Source: Arion vulgaris (taxonomy: Eukaryota; Mollusca; Gastropoda; Stylommatophora; Arionidae). Taken from it: a stretch of DNA of 64,000 bases. Under the pieces are notes generated by a model. The model was given only the letters and a program-made list of their open reading frames with translations, ran no database searches and had not been told where the DNA came from. Each line of letters begins with the position of its first letter. The first letter of the stretch is position 1. This document shows, in pieces, positions 41,941 through 52,134 of the stretch. Where the stretch lies: contig CM036755.1 in assembly GCA_020796225.1 (NCBI GenBank), forward strand, positions 43,938,306 through 44,002,305, read 5' to 3'. Made by a program: the position numbers and the translations under genes.

Positions 41941-43426
41941 CTACTTGTTTTGTGCATAACACTCGGCAGCTGGCGTGCTACTTCTGTCCAAGAAGAACCG
42001 AGCTACTTGTTTTGTGCATAACACTCGGCAGCTGGCGTGCTACTTTTGTCCAAGAAGTACCGAGCTACTTGTTTTGTGCATAACACTCGGCAGCTGGCGT
42101 GCTACTTCTGTCCAAGAAGTACCGAGCTACTTGTTTTGTGCATAACACTCGGCAGCTGGCGTGCTACTTCTGTCCAAGAAGTACCGAGCTACTTGTTTTG
42201 TGCATAACACTCGGCAGCTGGCGTGCTACTTCTGTCCAAGAAGTACCGAGCTACTTGTTTTGTGCATAACACTCGGCAGCTGGCGTGCTACTTCTGTCCA
42301 AGAAGAACCGAGCTACTTGTTTTGTGCATAACACTCGGCAGCTGGCGTGCTACTTCTGTCCAAGAAGTACCGAGCTACTTGTTTTGTGCATAACACTCGG
42401 CAGCTGGCGTGCTACTTCTGTCCAAGAAGAACCGAGCTACTTGTTTTGTGCATAACACTCGGCAGCTGGCGTGCTACTTCTGTCCAAGAAGTACCGAGCT
42501 ACTTGTTTTGTGCATAACACTCGGCAGCTGGCGTGCTACTTCTGTCCAAGAAGAACCGAGCTACTTGTTTTGTGCATAACACTCGGCAGCTGGCGTGCTA
42601 CTTTTGTCCAAGAAGTACCGAGCTACTTGTTTTGTGCATAACACTCGGCAGCTGGCGTGCTACTTCTGTCCAAGAAGTACCGAGCTACTTGTTTTGTGCA
42701 TAACACTCGGCAGCTGGCGTGCTACTTCTGTCCAAGAAGTACCGAGCTACTTGTTTTGTGCATAACACTCGGCAGCTGGCGTGCTACTTCTGTCCAAGAA
42801 GTACCGAGCTACTTGTTTTGTGCATAACACTCGGCAGCTGGCGTGCTACTTCTGTCCAAGAAGAACCGAGCTACTTGTTTTGTGCATAACACTCGGCAGC
42901 TGGCGTGCTACTTCTGTCCAAAATACCGAGCTACTTGTTTTGTGCATAACACTCGGCAGCTGGCGTGCTACTTCTGTCCAAGAAGAACCGAGCTACTTGT
43001 TTTGTGCATAACACTCGGCAGCTGGCGTGCTACTTCTGTCCAAGAAGTACCGAGCTACTTGTTTTGTGCATAACACTCGGCAGCTGGCGTGCTACTTCTG
43101 TCCAAGAAGTACCGAGCTACTTGTTTTGTGCATAACACTCGGCAGCTGGCGTGCTACTTCTGTCCAAGAAGAACCGAGCTACTTGTTTTGTGCATAACAC
43201 TCGGCAGCTGGCGTGCTACTTTTGTCCAAGAAGTACCGAGCTACTTGTTTTGTGCATAACACTCGGCAGCTGGCGTGCTACTTCTGTCCAAGAAGTACCG
43301 AGCTACTTGTTTTGTGCATAACACTCGGCAGTTGGCGTGCTACTTCTGTCCAAGAAGTACCGAGCTACTTGTTTTGTGCATAACACTCGGCAGCTGGCGT
43401 GCTACTTTTGTCCAAGAAGTACCGAG
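41941..43426 (+). repeat. 62-bp array, 24 units, from the SINE-A body
   Basis: Unit CTACTTGTTTTGTGCATAAC, ACTCGGCAGCTGGCGTGCTA, CTTCTGTCCAAGAAGTACCG, AG; starts 41941, 42003 and so on. Unit 16 (42871) is two bases short. Two diagnostic variants, AAGAACCG and CTTTTGTCC, recur in the same order, revealing a higher-order period of nine to ten units. Confidence 0.97.
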
Positions 43427-43553
43427 CTATATGGAGTAAAGCACAGTGCAATGAAAGTCAATTCTTCGGCTCTACACACTTTCAATTGTTATGTCAAGAA
43501 CTCACTCATTGTCCTGCTAACAAATATACTTATCTATATTCTCATATATACGT

Positions 43554-43765
43554 CGGCGTCTGTAGCTCAAGCGGTAGTGAGCTCGATCACAAACCCAAGC
43601 ATAGCTGGTTCAAACTCCACGGTAGGCAAGTTTGGAAGCAAATTCGTTTCCATGGGATTTTACAAAAGGTAAAAATAGACCTCACAGTGTTGCATAGAAA
43701 ATCGACGACTCATTTACTGTGCTTGATGACAACGTCCTATAAAGGATATGCCACGATTTTCATCT
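43554..43765 (+). mobile_element. SINE-D copy 2, tRNA-derived
   Basis: Head: GTCTGTAGCTCAAGCGGTAG (box A region, TAGCTCAAGCGG) and CTGGTTCAAACTCC (box B). Body: AAGTTTGGAAGCAAATTCGT, with CCTATAAAGGATATGCC at 43736-43752, which nearly matches the 3' end of the LINE-2 copy at 53650. It sits between the expanded SINE-A and a LINE-2 tail. Confidence 0.85.
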
Positions 43766-43849
43766 CATATTCTCATTGATTCTTATAAAAAGTATCTTAT
43801 ATCTTGGTCAGATGATAACAGATGATAACAGATGATAACAGATAAAATG

Positions 43850-44330
43850 ATAATTTCAATAGTATGAGAAAGTTACTGACATCCAAACAAATTACAAACA
43901 GGCTAAAAATGAGAATGATCAAATGCTATATATATCCTATATTAATGTATGGCTCGAAACATGGACAATGAACAAGCAGTTAGAAGACAGAATTGTTGCA
44001 TTTGAGATGTGGATATATAGACGAATAAGCAGAGTTTCATGGAGAGAAAAACAGACAAATAAACAAGTTTTAGGAAAACTAGGCATGAAGAAACAATTAT
44101 TAAGAGAAATAAAATTCAGACAAGTAAAGTATTTTGGGCACATAAAAAGACATGACACCATGATAAAACATTTACTAGAGGGAAAGTTGAGGGGGGAAGA
44201 GCAAGAGGAAGACCGAGAGATAGGGCAGCATGCAACACCAAGGCGAAAGACAGAGGATGCTGGAGATTCATTACAGCCAACCTTCGATGGGGAGACGGCA
44301 CCTGATGATGATGATTCTCATTGTGGCTAG
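43850..44330 (+). pseudogene. LINE-2 family tail
   Basis: Frame 1: MRKLLTSKQITNRLKMRMIK, CYIYPILMYGS, then a frameshift into ETWTMNKQLEDRIVAFEMWI-like sequence, RRISRVSWREK, KQLLREIKFRQVKYFGHIKR, HD. It ends in APDDDDSHCG, encoded by a GAT-rich 3' end. The YGSxTWTMNKQ and YFGHIKRHD blocks are typical of the C-terminal region of endonuclease-reverse transcriptase LINEs. Upstream domains are missing; a short GATAACA repeat lies at the 5' end. Confidence 0.82.
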
Positions 44331-44486
44331 TTCTAGAACTTGAGAATCTAGATATTCTCGTCCTGATCCTGAAACTTTTCTTCACTTTATCGCTGGCCAA
44401 TGACATCATTTGGTTATTTTCCCCCCTAAATTGTCATTTGACCAAATGTATATTTATCTGGAGCTCTCCCCCTTCTTGATCTGCAC

Positions 44487-44527
<41 letters not shown>

Positions 44528-45254
44528 TATGCATGTATTTGTGATGGCGTGTATCCCTATTGTTCATATGCTTATGTGTGTGTGTGAGTGTGTCTGTATG
44601 CCTGTGTGTAATTAATTAATAGTTTGCATACAACCACTAACACAAACTCACATCTATATGCAACCGGAAATATTTTTTTATGAATTTCCAGCCTGTAATC
44701 TCCTGCAACTTTGTTTTCCAGAAACTGGAGGGATCTTTGTCTATCATTAACTTGTTTGTTACATGTAGCTGGCACATTTCTATACCTCTCTCTATATATC
44801 TCTCTCACGATCACACACTCTCTCTTTCTCTCTCTCTCACTTTCACTCCCTCTCACTTTCTCTCTCTATTTTTCTCACGATCACACTAACTCTTTCCATT
44901 CTCTCACTCTCTGACTTTCTCACTCTCACGATCACACTAACTCTTTCCATTCTCTCACTCTCTGACTTTCTCTCTCTCACGATCCCACTAATTCTCGACA
45001 CCATCTTACTCTCCTGTTTTATCTCTCTCCCTTACTATCTCACTAGCTCCCTCCACCCTCGTACTTCCTCTCCGCTTGTATTTATATCAATAAAGATTAC
45101 ATAATAAAATCCGACAAAGACGATGCTCTGATCACTACACAGTTGTCGTGTTAATAACCTAGATCTGCTGTGACAGATGGTCAATACCGACTCCGCTGTC
45201 TACAGTAACACAAGTTCCTGCCAGCAGCAATATGTCATCTCATATCACTCTATT
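44331..45254. repeat. Low-complexity region with (GT)n, CT-rich and 53-bp duplicated blocks
   Basis: A (GT)n run lies at 44488-44523; CT-rich DNA spans 44788-45060, in which CACGATCACACTAACTCTTT plus CCATTCTCTCACTCTCTGAC is duplicated (44877 and 44928). The rest has no recognisable feature. Confidence 0.8.
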
Positions 45255-45400
45255 ATTCCTCTTCTTTCACTCTACAGTAATCATTTGTTAAACCACACTG
45301 TGTACTATCTATGTGATTTGTGTGGTAGAGCATGAGTGCCCTGTGCCAGTTAGTCGCTTACAGAACCGTAGACCAGCACATCTTACATCTGCGTGTTTTT
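45255..45400 (-). mobile_element. SINE-B, diverged copy
   Basis: Minus-oriented blocks TGATTTGTGTGGTAGAGC, GTGCCAGTTAGTCGCTTACA and TAGACCAGCACATCTTAC match 37510-37590. Confidence 0.6.
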
Positions 45401-45404
45401 TGTA

Positions 45405-45640
45405 TTCGCGTTCGCCAGCGTGTTGGTAGCGCGTTGGACTACGGGTGACTAGTCCTCTGTAAGTGCGGGTTCAACTCCGCGAACTGGCAGAAAAGCTACA
45501 TGTTCCCCAGATTTACGGTGTTCGTGGCACTCGAGCCGAAAGGAAGTTACGATGTCCATGACACCGAGCCGAAGAGCTTTCAGCTCAAGTGCTTCTGGAT
45601 CGGAGTTTAAAAAAATAAAAATAAACGGATACAAAAAAAA
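45405..45640 (+). mobile_element. SINE-G, tRNA-derived, single copy in this window
   Basis: The head resembles a complete tRNA: GTTGGTAGCGCGTTGGACTA in the D-arm/anticodon region and GGTTCAACTCC (45468-45478) as box B, flanked by a GCGG/CCGC T-stem. Its 3' body carries two similar segments, GGCACTCGAGCCGAAAGG and GACACCGAGCCGAAGAGC, and ends in an A-rich tail at about 45604-45640. The tRNA fold is imperfect, so a functional tRNA gene is unlikely. Confidence 0.72.
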
Positions 45641-45723
45641 ACTAACCTTGGGGAATCCATCCCACAAGGTGAACCAGAGCCATGTTAGACTTAGGACTCA
45701 CAAACTACATTGCTACAACAAAG

Positions 45724-46000
45724 TTCTATTTAATTGACTACGCCAGTGCTCTAACAATATGATTACGCAAGGGCTCTAAGATTTTGACTACGTCAGTGCT
45801 CTAAGATTTTGACTATGTCAGTGCTCTAAGATTTTGGCTACGTCAGTGTTCTAAGATTTTGACTACGTCAGTGATTTAAGATTTTGACTACGTCAGTGTT
45901 CTAAGATTTTGACTACGTCAGTGTTCTAAGATTTTGACTACGTCAGTGCTCTAAGATTTTGACTACGTCAGTGCTCTAAGATTTTGACTCGGTCAAATGA
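45724..46000. repeat. 25-bp array, box A-like on the reverse strand
   Basis: Unit CTACGTCAGTGCTCTAAGAT plus TTTGA, about 11 units. The minus strand reads GTAGTCAAAATCTTAGAGCAC, which has box A-like spacing but is weaker than the array at 21940. Confidence 0.9.
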
Positions 46001-46094
46001 CCACCCCCAAATTTGTAAACAATTCAGTACATAAACACTTTCACACAGTGCCTATTCCAGACCTAGTCAGGTGACTTTCCTTACAAGCAACTTC

Positions 46095-46555
46095 ATCTCT
46101 TGACTATGCCAGACCCTCTTTTATTGGATTATGCCCAGAAGCCATCCTCTTTTATTGGACTATGCCAGCCCTCGTTTATTGGATTATGCCAGATCCCTCT
46201 TTTATTGGACTATGCCAGTCCCTCTTTATTGGATTATGCCAGATCCTCTTTTATTGGACTATGCCAGACCCTCTTTTATTGGATTATGCCAGATCCTCTT
46301 TATTGGATTATGCCAGATCCCTCTTTTATTGGACTTTTGCCAGAGACCTCGTTTATTGGACTATGCCAGATCCCTCTTTTATTGGATTATGCCAGACCTC
46401 TTTATTGGATTATGCCAGATCCCTCTTTTATTGGATTATGCCAGATCCCTCTTTTATTGGACTATGCCAGCCCTCGTTTATTGGATTATGCCAGATCCCT
46501 CTTTTATTGGATTATGCCAGATCCCTCTTTTATTGGATATGCCAGATCCCTAGCA
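46095..46555. repeat. 26-bp array, about 17 units
   Basis: Unit GCCAGATCCCTCTTTTATTG plus GATTAT, with GGACTAT variants and occasional one-base deletions. False ORFs in three forward frames. Confidence 0.95.
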
Positions 46556-46639
46556 TTTTGATTACATCGACAGTAGTTTACAAAACGTCTCATAGGCGTG
46601 TACTAAGACTTGTTAATATCTCCAAAGAAATCTACAGCG

Positions 46640-47245
46640 CTGCCTAGCACAGAGACTAGCACCGATACTGCCCAGCACACAAACTGCACATCTAAAGCTG
46701 ACCAGCACACATAAATCCATGATGAACGCTGTCCAGCAACAGAAACCTACACTGACCACTGCCCAGCACACAATAATATGTCTGGAGCACTGCCCAGTAT
46801 ACAGAAATCTGGACTGAACGCTGCCCAGCAAACAGAAATCTGCCCTGACCACTGCCCAGCACACAATAATATGTCTATAGCACTGCCCAGCATACATAAT
46901 ATGTCTGAGCACTGCCCAGCAACAATAATATGTCTGGAGCACTGTCAACACAATAATTGAGCATGCTCAGCACACAATAATATGTCTGGAGCACTGCCCA
47001 GTATACAGAAATCTGGACTGAACGCTGCCCAGCAACAGAAATCTGCCCTGACCACTGCCAGCACATATGTCTATAGCACGCAGCTACAATAATATGTCTG
47101 GAGCACTGCCCAGCATACAAAATATGTCTGGAGCACTGTCTAGCACACAATAATATGTCTGGAGCACTGCTCAGCACACAATAATATGTCTGGAGCACTG
47201 TCTAGCACACAATACTATGTCTGGAACACTGCCCAGTATACAGAA
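46640..47245. repeat. Approximately 32-bp degenerate array
   Basis: CACAATAATATGTCTGGAGC plus ACTGCCCAGCA, about 18 units, mixed with an ACAGAAATCTGGACTGAACG variant unit. Three-unit blocks (46775-46900 and 46970-47075) repeat in the same order, suggesting a higher-order duplication. Confidence 0.88.
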
Positions 47246-47754
47246 ATATACACTTTCATTACGCCATACCCCACTGTCCATAGAAAATTACACAAACAAA
47301 CAGACAAACAAATAAAAAATCAGGATGACCTCCATCCACTGACTCACGCACTCAGAAACTACAGACAAGATTTCATCTACTAATGATCACGTGATTCCTA
47401 CAATCGCAGACACATCTGGTATGTATCTATATTTACGACTCAACCTTGACCTTACTAACGACCAGAATCCAGACAACCAGATGTGGCTAGATGGACAACA
47501 CACGCTAGCCAAGAACTAGCATTTTCTACGACTATATCGAGTCTGTGCCCACGACAAAAGATACACATGAAACGACCTACTAAAATCGATATTGATTTCG
47601 TTGCCAAAGAAACCAGGTTCTATTGCATATCAAGATTTTATAATTAACTTTATTAGTCACATGACACTGATATTTCTAAAAATAATGATTTGAAAAATAA
47701 CAAACAAAATAAGTCTAGAAATGTGTGATAAACAGAGCAGACTTGTCGGCAGAA
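47246..47754. other. No recognisable feature
   Basis: AT-rich unique-looking DNA. Confidence 0.55.
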
Positions 47755-48255
47755 ATAGATCTTATAATGATGTTTCTCAAAATGAGAATCATTATATGCA
47801 ACAAGTCATTGTCTATTGAGATCAGAATGCGAGTTATACAGTGCTACATAGAACAAATACTGACATAGGGATGCGAGTCATTGACAGTAAACAAACAAAT
47901 CGAAAAATCTCTGAGAGCCAGAGATATGGTTTTACAGAAGTATGATGAGAATCCCATGGAGTGCTAAATTGACTAATGTTGAGGTGTTGAATGAGATCAA
48001 GACACAGAGAAAGCATATCATCAATATAAGAAAGAGGCAGTCATCATTTTTTGAACATGTGATGATAAGGAGGTTTATAACACATTGTAATAACCAGTAT
48101 AATCGAGGGGAGACGAGGCAGAGGGAGACAGAGAGATAAAGACAATTTTGGATAGCCTGGCTTCCTAGCATGGAAGAGCGTCAACATCTAAGATGACAGC
48201 AAGCACCAGAGACATAGATATGATCCATGATCGCAAACACCAGATGATGATGAAT
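47755..48255 (+). pseudogene. LINE-2-like tail
   Basis: Frame 1: NKSLSIEIRMRVIQCYIEQI, LT, a stop, GCESLTVNKQIEKSL; shifted frame: MMRIPWSAKLTNVEVLNEIK, TQRKHIINIRKRQSSFFEHV. These match the IExxYGCESWTxNKQ...MRIPWxxKxTNEEVL...RKRQxxFFGHV region of LINE ORF2. The 3' end is CACCAGATGATGATGA at about 48240, where a second LINE fragment begins. Confidence 0.8.
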
Positions 48256-48650
48256 GCTGTGTATATCCTGAGAACATTAATAGAACGAGCACAGAAGAAG
48301 ATAAAAACATATTTATATTTCTGTTATAGAGATCATAGGAAAGCCTTCGTCAAAGTGAAATTTCAGGATGTTTCTAGAATGTTCGAAAGCTTAATTAAAT
48401 ATTGACAGCTGGGATCTACGAGTTTTCCAAAAAGGCTATACAGAATGCCAGCAAAGAGCAGCCTTAAGAGTAGATAAACATATGAGATGCTTACAAAGTA
48501 GATCAAAAAGGGAGCTAAGCAAGGATACATATTATCCCCTTGATCGTTTGTCCCTGAACAGAGAAAACATTGAGAAATCAATAAACAAGATGGCTGAACT
48601 AGCAGTAAATGATAAGTGCCAGGGAGATAATTTGAAAATATACAGACAAT
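48256..48650 (+). pseudogene. LINE reverse transcriptase fragment (palm), abutting the previous tail
   Basis: Frame: NAVYILRTLIERAQKKIKTY, then YRDHRKAF, the FxDYxKAFD palm block with the tyrosine and aspartate contexts degraded. Later IKKGAKQGYILSP matches the GVRQGCxLSP motif, continuing towards LSLNRENIE. Several frameshifts interrupt it. The order tail-then-RT is the reverse of that in one LINE, so two fragments are joined head to tail. Confidence 0.7.
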
Positions 48651-48734
48651 ATAGACATAATAACTAACACTGTAATGGAGTTACGGGAACTTGTTAATAT
48701 GGTGGACACGGGAAGTAACAATACATGTATGCAT

Positions 48735-49175
48735 CTGAATTTGGAGGGTTTCGGGGACTAAGGGGTTAAACGGTTTCCTTGCGTTCTGAATGTCGTAAGT
48801 TCGAATTCGGACCGCGTCGTTCTGTTGTTATCTAAAAATCATTTCTGGAGCTACATATATCTCTCGACGGGAGATCTGCCATTTCTGCGGATAGGGACGT
48901 GTTACCTCTGGTTTACACAGTCACATATAACTCTAAATACTTTGAGTGTATAGTTGGCTGTGGTACAGTACTGTCGGCGAGGGACACGTGCCATTTCTGA
49001 GGAGAGGTACCGGTTAGTCTTGGTTTATGCAATACTCTAGACGAGCGCCTTTTCTCTGGAGAGGGACCGGCTACTCCTGGTTTGTGCAATACTCTCGGTG
49101 AGGGTCACGTGCCATTTCTGGCAGAGAGGGACCGGTCAATAGAAACCCGGTGCAATAAAATCAATGATTCATATT
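48735..49175 (+). mobile_element. SINE-A copy 5, with the body segment repeated about three to four times
   Basis: Head: GGACTAAGGGGTTAAACG (box A) and AAGTTCGAATTCGG (box B). The body segment containing CTCTCGGYGAGGGYCACGTG, CCATTTCTG and GGAGAGGGACCGG then recurs three to four times with heavy divergence before the normal 3' end ACCCGGTGCAATAAAATCAA. It is the same body region that forms the 62-bp array at 41.9 kb, here with a larger period and older. Confidence 0.78.
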
Positions 49176-49199
49176 TAGTTGACTTTAATCTCTAACATG

Positions 49200-50035
49200 T
49201 CTCCCTCCACACCGCTTCTACAGACAAGATGGATAGTACTTCACAGACAAGATAGATAGATCTCTCAGACAAGATATATAGTATTCCAGACAAGATGGAT
49301 GGTACTCTCACATACAAGATAGAAGTATCTCACATCAAGATAGATAGTACTTCACTACAAGATAGATGGTACTTCACATACAAGATATAGTACCTTCTAC
49401 AGACAAGATAGATGGTACCTCTCTACAGACAAGATAGATAGTACCTCTCTACAGACAAGATAGATAGTACCTCTCTACAGACAAGATAGATGGTACCTCT
49501 CTACAGACAAGATGGATGGTACCTCTCTACAGACAAGATGGATGGTACCTCTCTACAGACAAGATATATAGTACCTCTCTACAGACAAGATAGATAGTAC
49601 CTCTCTACAGACAAGATATATAGTACCTCTCTACAGACAAGATAGATGGTACCTCTCTACAGACAAGATAGATAGTACCTCTCTACAGACAAGATAGATA
49701 GTACCTCTCTACAGACAAGATGGAATGTACCTCTCTACAGACAAGATGAAATGTACCTCTCTACAGACAAGATGAAATGTACCTCTCTACAGACAAGATG
49801 AAATGTACCTCTCTACAGACAAGATGAATGTACCTCTCTACAGACAAGATGAAATGTACTCTACAGACAAGATGAATGTACCTTCTACAGACAAGATGAA
49901 ATGTACCTCTACAGACAAGATGGAATGTACCTACAGACAAGATGAATGTACCTCTCTACAGACAAGATGAAATGTACTCTCTATAGACAAGATGAAATGT
50001 ACCTCTCACAGACAAGATGAAATGTACCTCCAAAC
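49200..50035. repeat. 26-bp array, about 31 units
   Basis: Unit ACCTCTCTACAGACAAGATA plus GATAGT. The left part uses GATAGT/GATGGT endings, the right part GAAATGT. Both ends (49200-49400 and 49830-50030) are ragged, with many small deletions. Confidence 0.95.
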
Positions 50036-50554
50036 TGACTCCTCTAGATAACGTGAAATGTCGACAAGAAATCTGAGATAAGATGGAGAAACTGGGAAGA
50101 TCAACATGAAATTGATGCCACAATTACACACAGTTCAAATCTTGCGTCAATGACGTCATCCAGGTGTGTCTACGGTTCGACCTGTAGCTGATAGAACGGG
50201 ATATTGCCGCTACACGCCCGGTAGATTTATCTGATGTTGTTGTTGATACTGTGTCAGATGATGCCGGTAAATATGGCCAGGATAAGGTTGGGTGTTGTGT
50301 AAGATGTACCAGGTAAGGATGGCGAAGGTGATCTTGTATTCGATGGTGTAGGTAAGAATGGTGATAATGATAACGTTGGTTGTGGTGCAGTTGAAGATGT
50401 CGTGCTTCAGAATGGATTACATTGTGTCCAACGCAGTAATCTTTGTCTTAATAAGATTATGTCTACTACTCTACTTGTTCCTATCTCTATCTCTCTTTCT
50501 CGATCTCTTTTTTTCTGTCTTGCTCTCTCTTTGTCTTACTTTCACTCTCTGTTC
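50036..50554. other. No recognisable feature
   Basis: Unique-looking DNA with a CT-rich stretch at 50470-50550. Confidence 0.55.
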
Positions 50555-50840
50555 CCCAGGCGCTGGGTCACCAGGAAAGATAGACTACGAAACGAGAACA
50601 TCAGACGCAGAGTGGACATAACTTCATTCACTGAATACATTGAAATACAACATAACTTCATTCACTGAATACATTGAAATACAACAAATGCAATGGTTCT
50701 GACATGTAACAGAGATCAGGAAATAGAGCCAAGGGAAGACCGAGAAAAAGATGGATAGCAAATATCAAGAACACACTAAATAAACACGGATATAAAACAA
50801 CAAAGGTGACTCATCTGGCCCTGGAACACAAATGAAAGGT
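50555..50840 (+). pseudogene. LINE-3 family tail, copy 2, with a 33-bp duplication
   Basis: Frame: RRWVTRKDRLRNENIRRRVD and ITSFTEYIEIQ, the same block as in 19060-19500. A 33-bp segment (AACTTCATTCACTGAATACA plus TTGAAATACAACA) is duplicated at 50618-50685. Afterwards the frame continues QMQWF, stop, HVTEI, then KKMDSKYQ. Confidence 0.75.
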
Positions 50841-50934
50841 TCCATCCCTACGTTTAACGACAAGAGTGAACAACCAATTCTATCATCCACCTGGCTAAAG
50901 ATAATAGACTTTTCAAGATCTGGTCAGAAAGAAA

Positions 50935-51570
50935 TAGCAAAGACAAACAGCAGAGACAGACAACAGAGACAGAAGCAGCAGAGACAGAAACAGTAGGAAC
51001 AGACAGCAGAGATAGACAGAAGTAACAGCAAAGCCAGACAGAAGAGACAGACAACAGAGACAGACATCAGAGACAGGCAACAGAAGCAGACAACAGAGAC
51101 AGACAACAGACAGACAGCAGAGACAGAAAACAGAGACAGACAACAGAGTCAGACAGCAAATACAGAAACAGTAGAGACAGACAACAGAGAGAGAGAGAGA
51201 CAAAAGACAAACAACAGAGACAGACAAATAACAGAGACAGACAGCAGAGACAGACAACAGAGACGGACAACAGCAGAGACAGACTGCAGAGACAGAAACA
51301 GCAGAAACAGACGGCATACACAGAAACGACAGAGACAGACAACAGAGACAGACAACAGAGACAGATATCAGATACAGACAGCAGATACAGAAACAGTAGA
51401 GACAGACTACAGATGCAGACTGAAGAGACAGACAACAGAGACAGAAATAACAGAGACAGACAACAGAGACAGACAACAGAGACAGACAACAGAGACCGAC
51501 AAGAGACAGACAGCAGAGACAGACAACAGTGACAGAGACAGACAGCAGAAACATAAACAACAAAGACAGA
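50935..51570. repeat. CAGAGACAGACAA array (13-bp and 6-bp mixed)
   Basis: Irregular units built from CAGAGA, CAGACA and ACAGCAGAA. Minus-strand ORFs of up to 216 codons rich in C, L, S and V are its translation. Confidence 0.93.
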
Positions 51571-52134
51571 AAGAGATTGCTTGAAGATTGACGTCATGAT
51601 TATTGACAGCTCTAATCTATGTTATGAATGACATCAACTTCATTTTTGTTTATTAAATCACGTTCTGTCTTGTCATTTATTTAACATGGAGTGAACTCTC
51701 ATCTAGCATATCCATCAAATGTAGATTTGTGTTGTATCAGATAGAGGAACATGTAGATTTGTGTTGTAACAGCTAGGAGAACATGTAGATATCAATCTCA
51801 ATCTACGACAAGAAGACGTGACCTATGACCTCCAATAAATGACAACTTCAGCAGAAATTAGACGATTACATATTTCACTGACATAGAGACGGCATGAGCG
51901 CAGATTTTGAGATGTGAACCAGAGTGGAATCTTAGTTACGTTTTCTAAACTTACTGTCAACTTTTTTATATGATAAGTATTCTCTCAGTGTAAACTAATT
52001 TTATATTCATTGTAGAGGTCTGTGTACGATCACTGTAGGTCCGCGTACGATAAAACTGTCAGGCCATTGTGCATGCTTTTACGGTAAGGTTATTGTACAT
52101 ATGGGTCTCAATGGTAACGATGGCGTGAGTACCG
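51571..52134. other. No gene; short duplication at 51715-51795
   Basis: CATGTAGATTTGTGTTGTA repeats about 50 bp apart. Nothing else recognised. Confidence 0.6.

Larger units (their letters stand above)
41322..43470 (+). mobile_element. SINE-A copy 4, inflated to about 2.15 kb by two internal arrays
   Basis: The order follows the 235-bp SINE-A of 2.1 kb: a box A region (GCTAAGTGGTTAAG, expanded to 41800), TCTTTG, a deletion of the box B segment, GCGCCGTTCTCTTCAC, TTTTTTTCAGAGAC, ATTGTTGCGGAGCCACGGAT, the body segment CTTGTTTTGTGCATAACACT (expanded from 41941 to 43426), then CTATATGGAGTAAA and GTGCAATGAAAGTC at the 3' end. Both arrays lie at their correct places within one element. Confidence 0.88.

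Noticed and set aside
45405..45490. Functional tRNA gene
   Set aside because: Box A and B spacing is good, but the acceptor and anticodon stems do not pair properly and a SINE body with A-rich tail follows.
50913..51597. Minus-strand cysteine/leucine-rich ORFs resembling membrane proteins
   Set aside because: Translation of a CAGAGACAGACAA array. Hydrophobicity comes from base composition.
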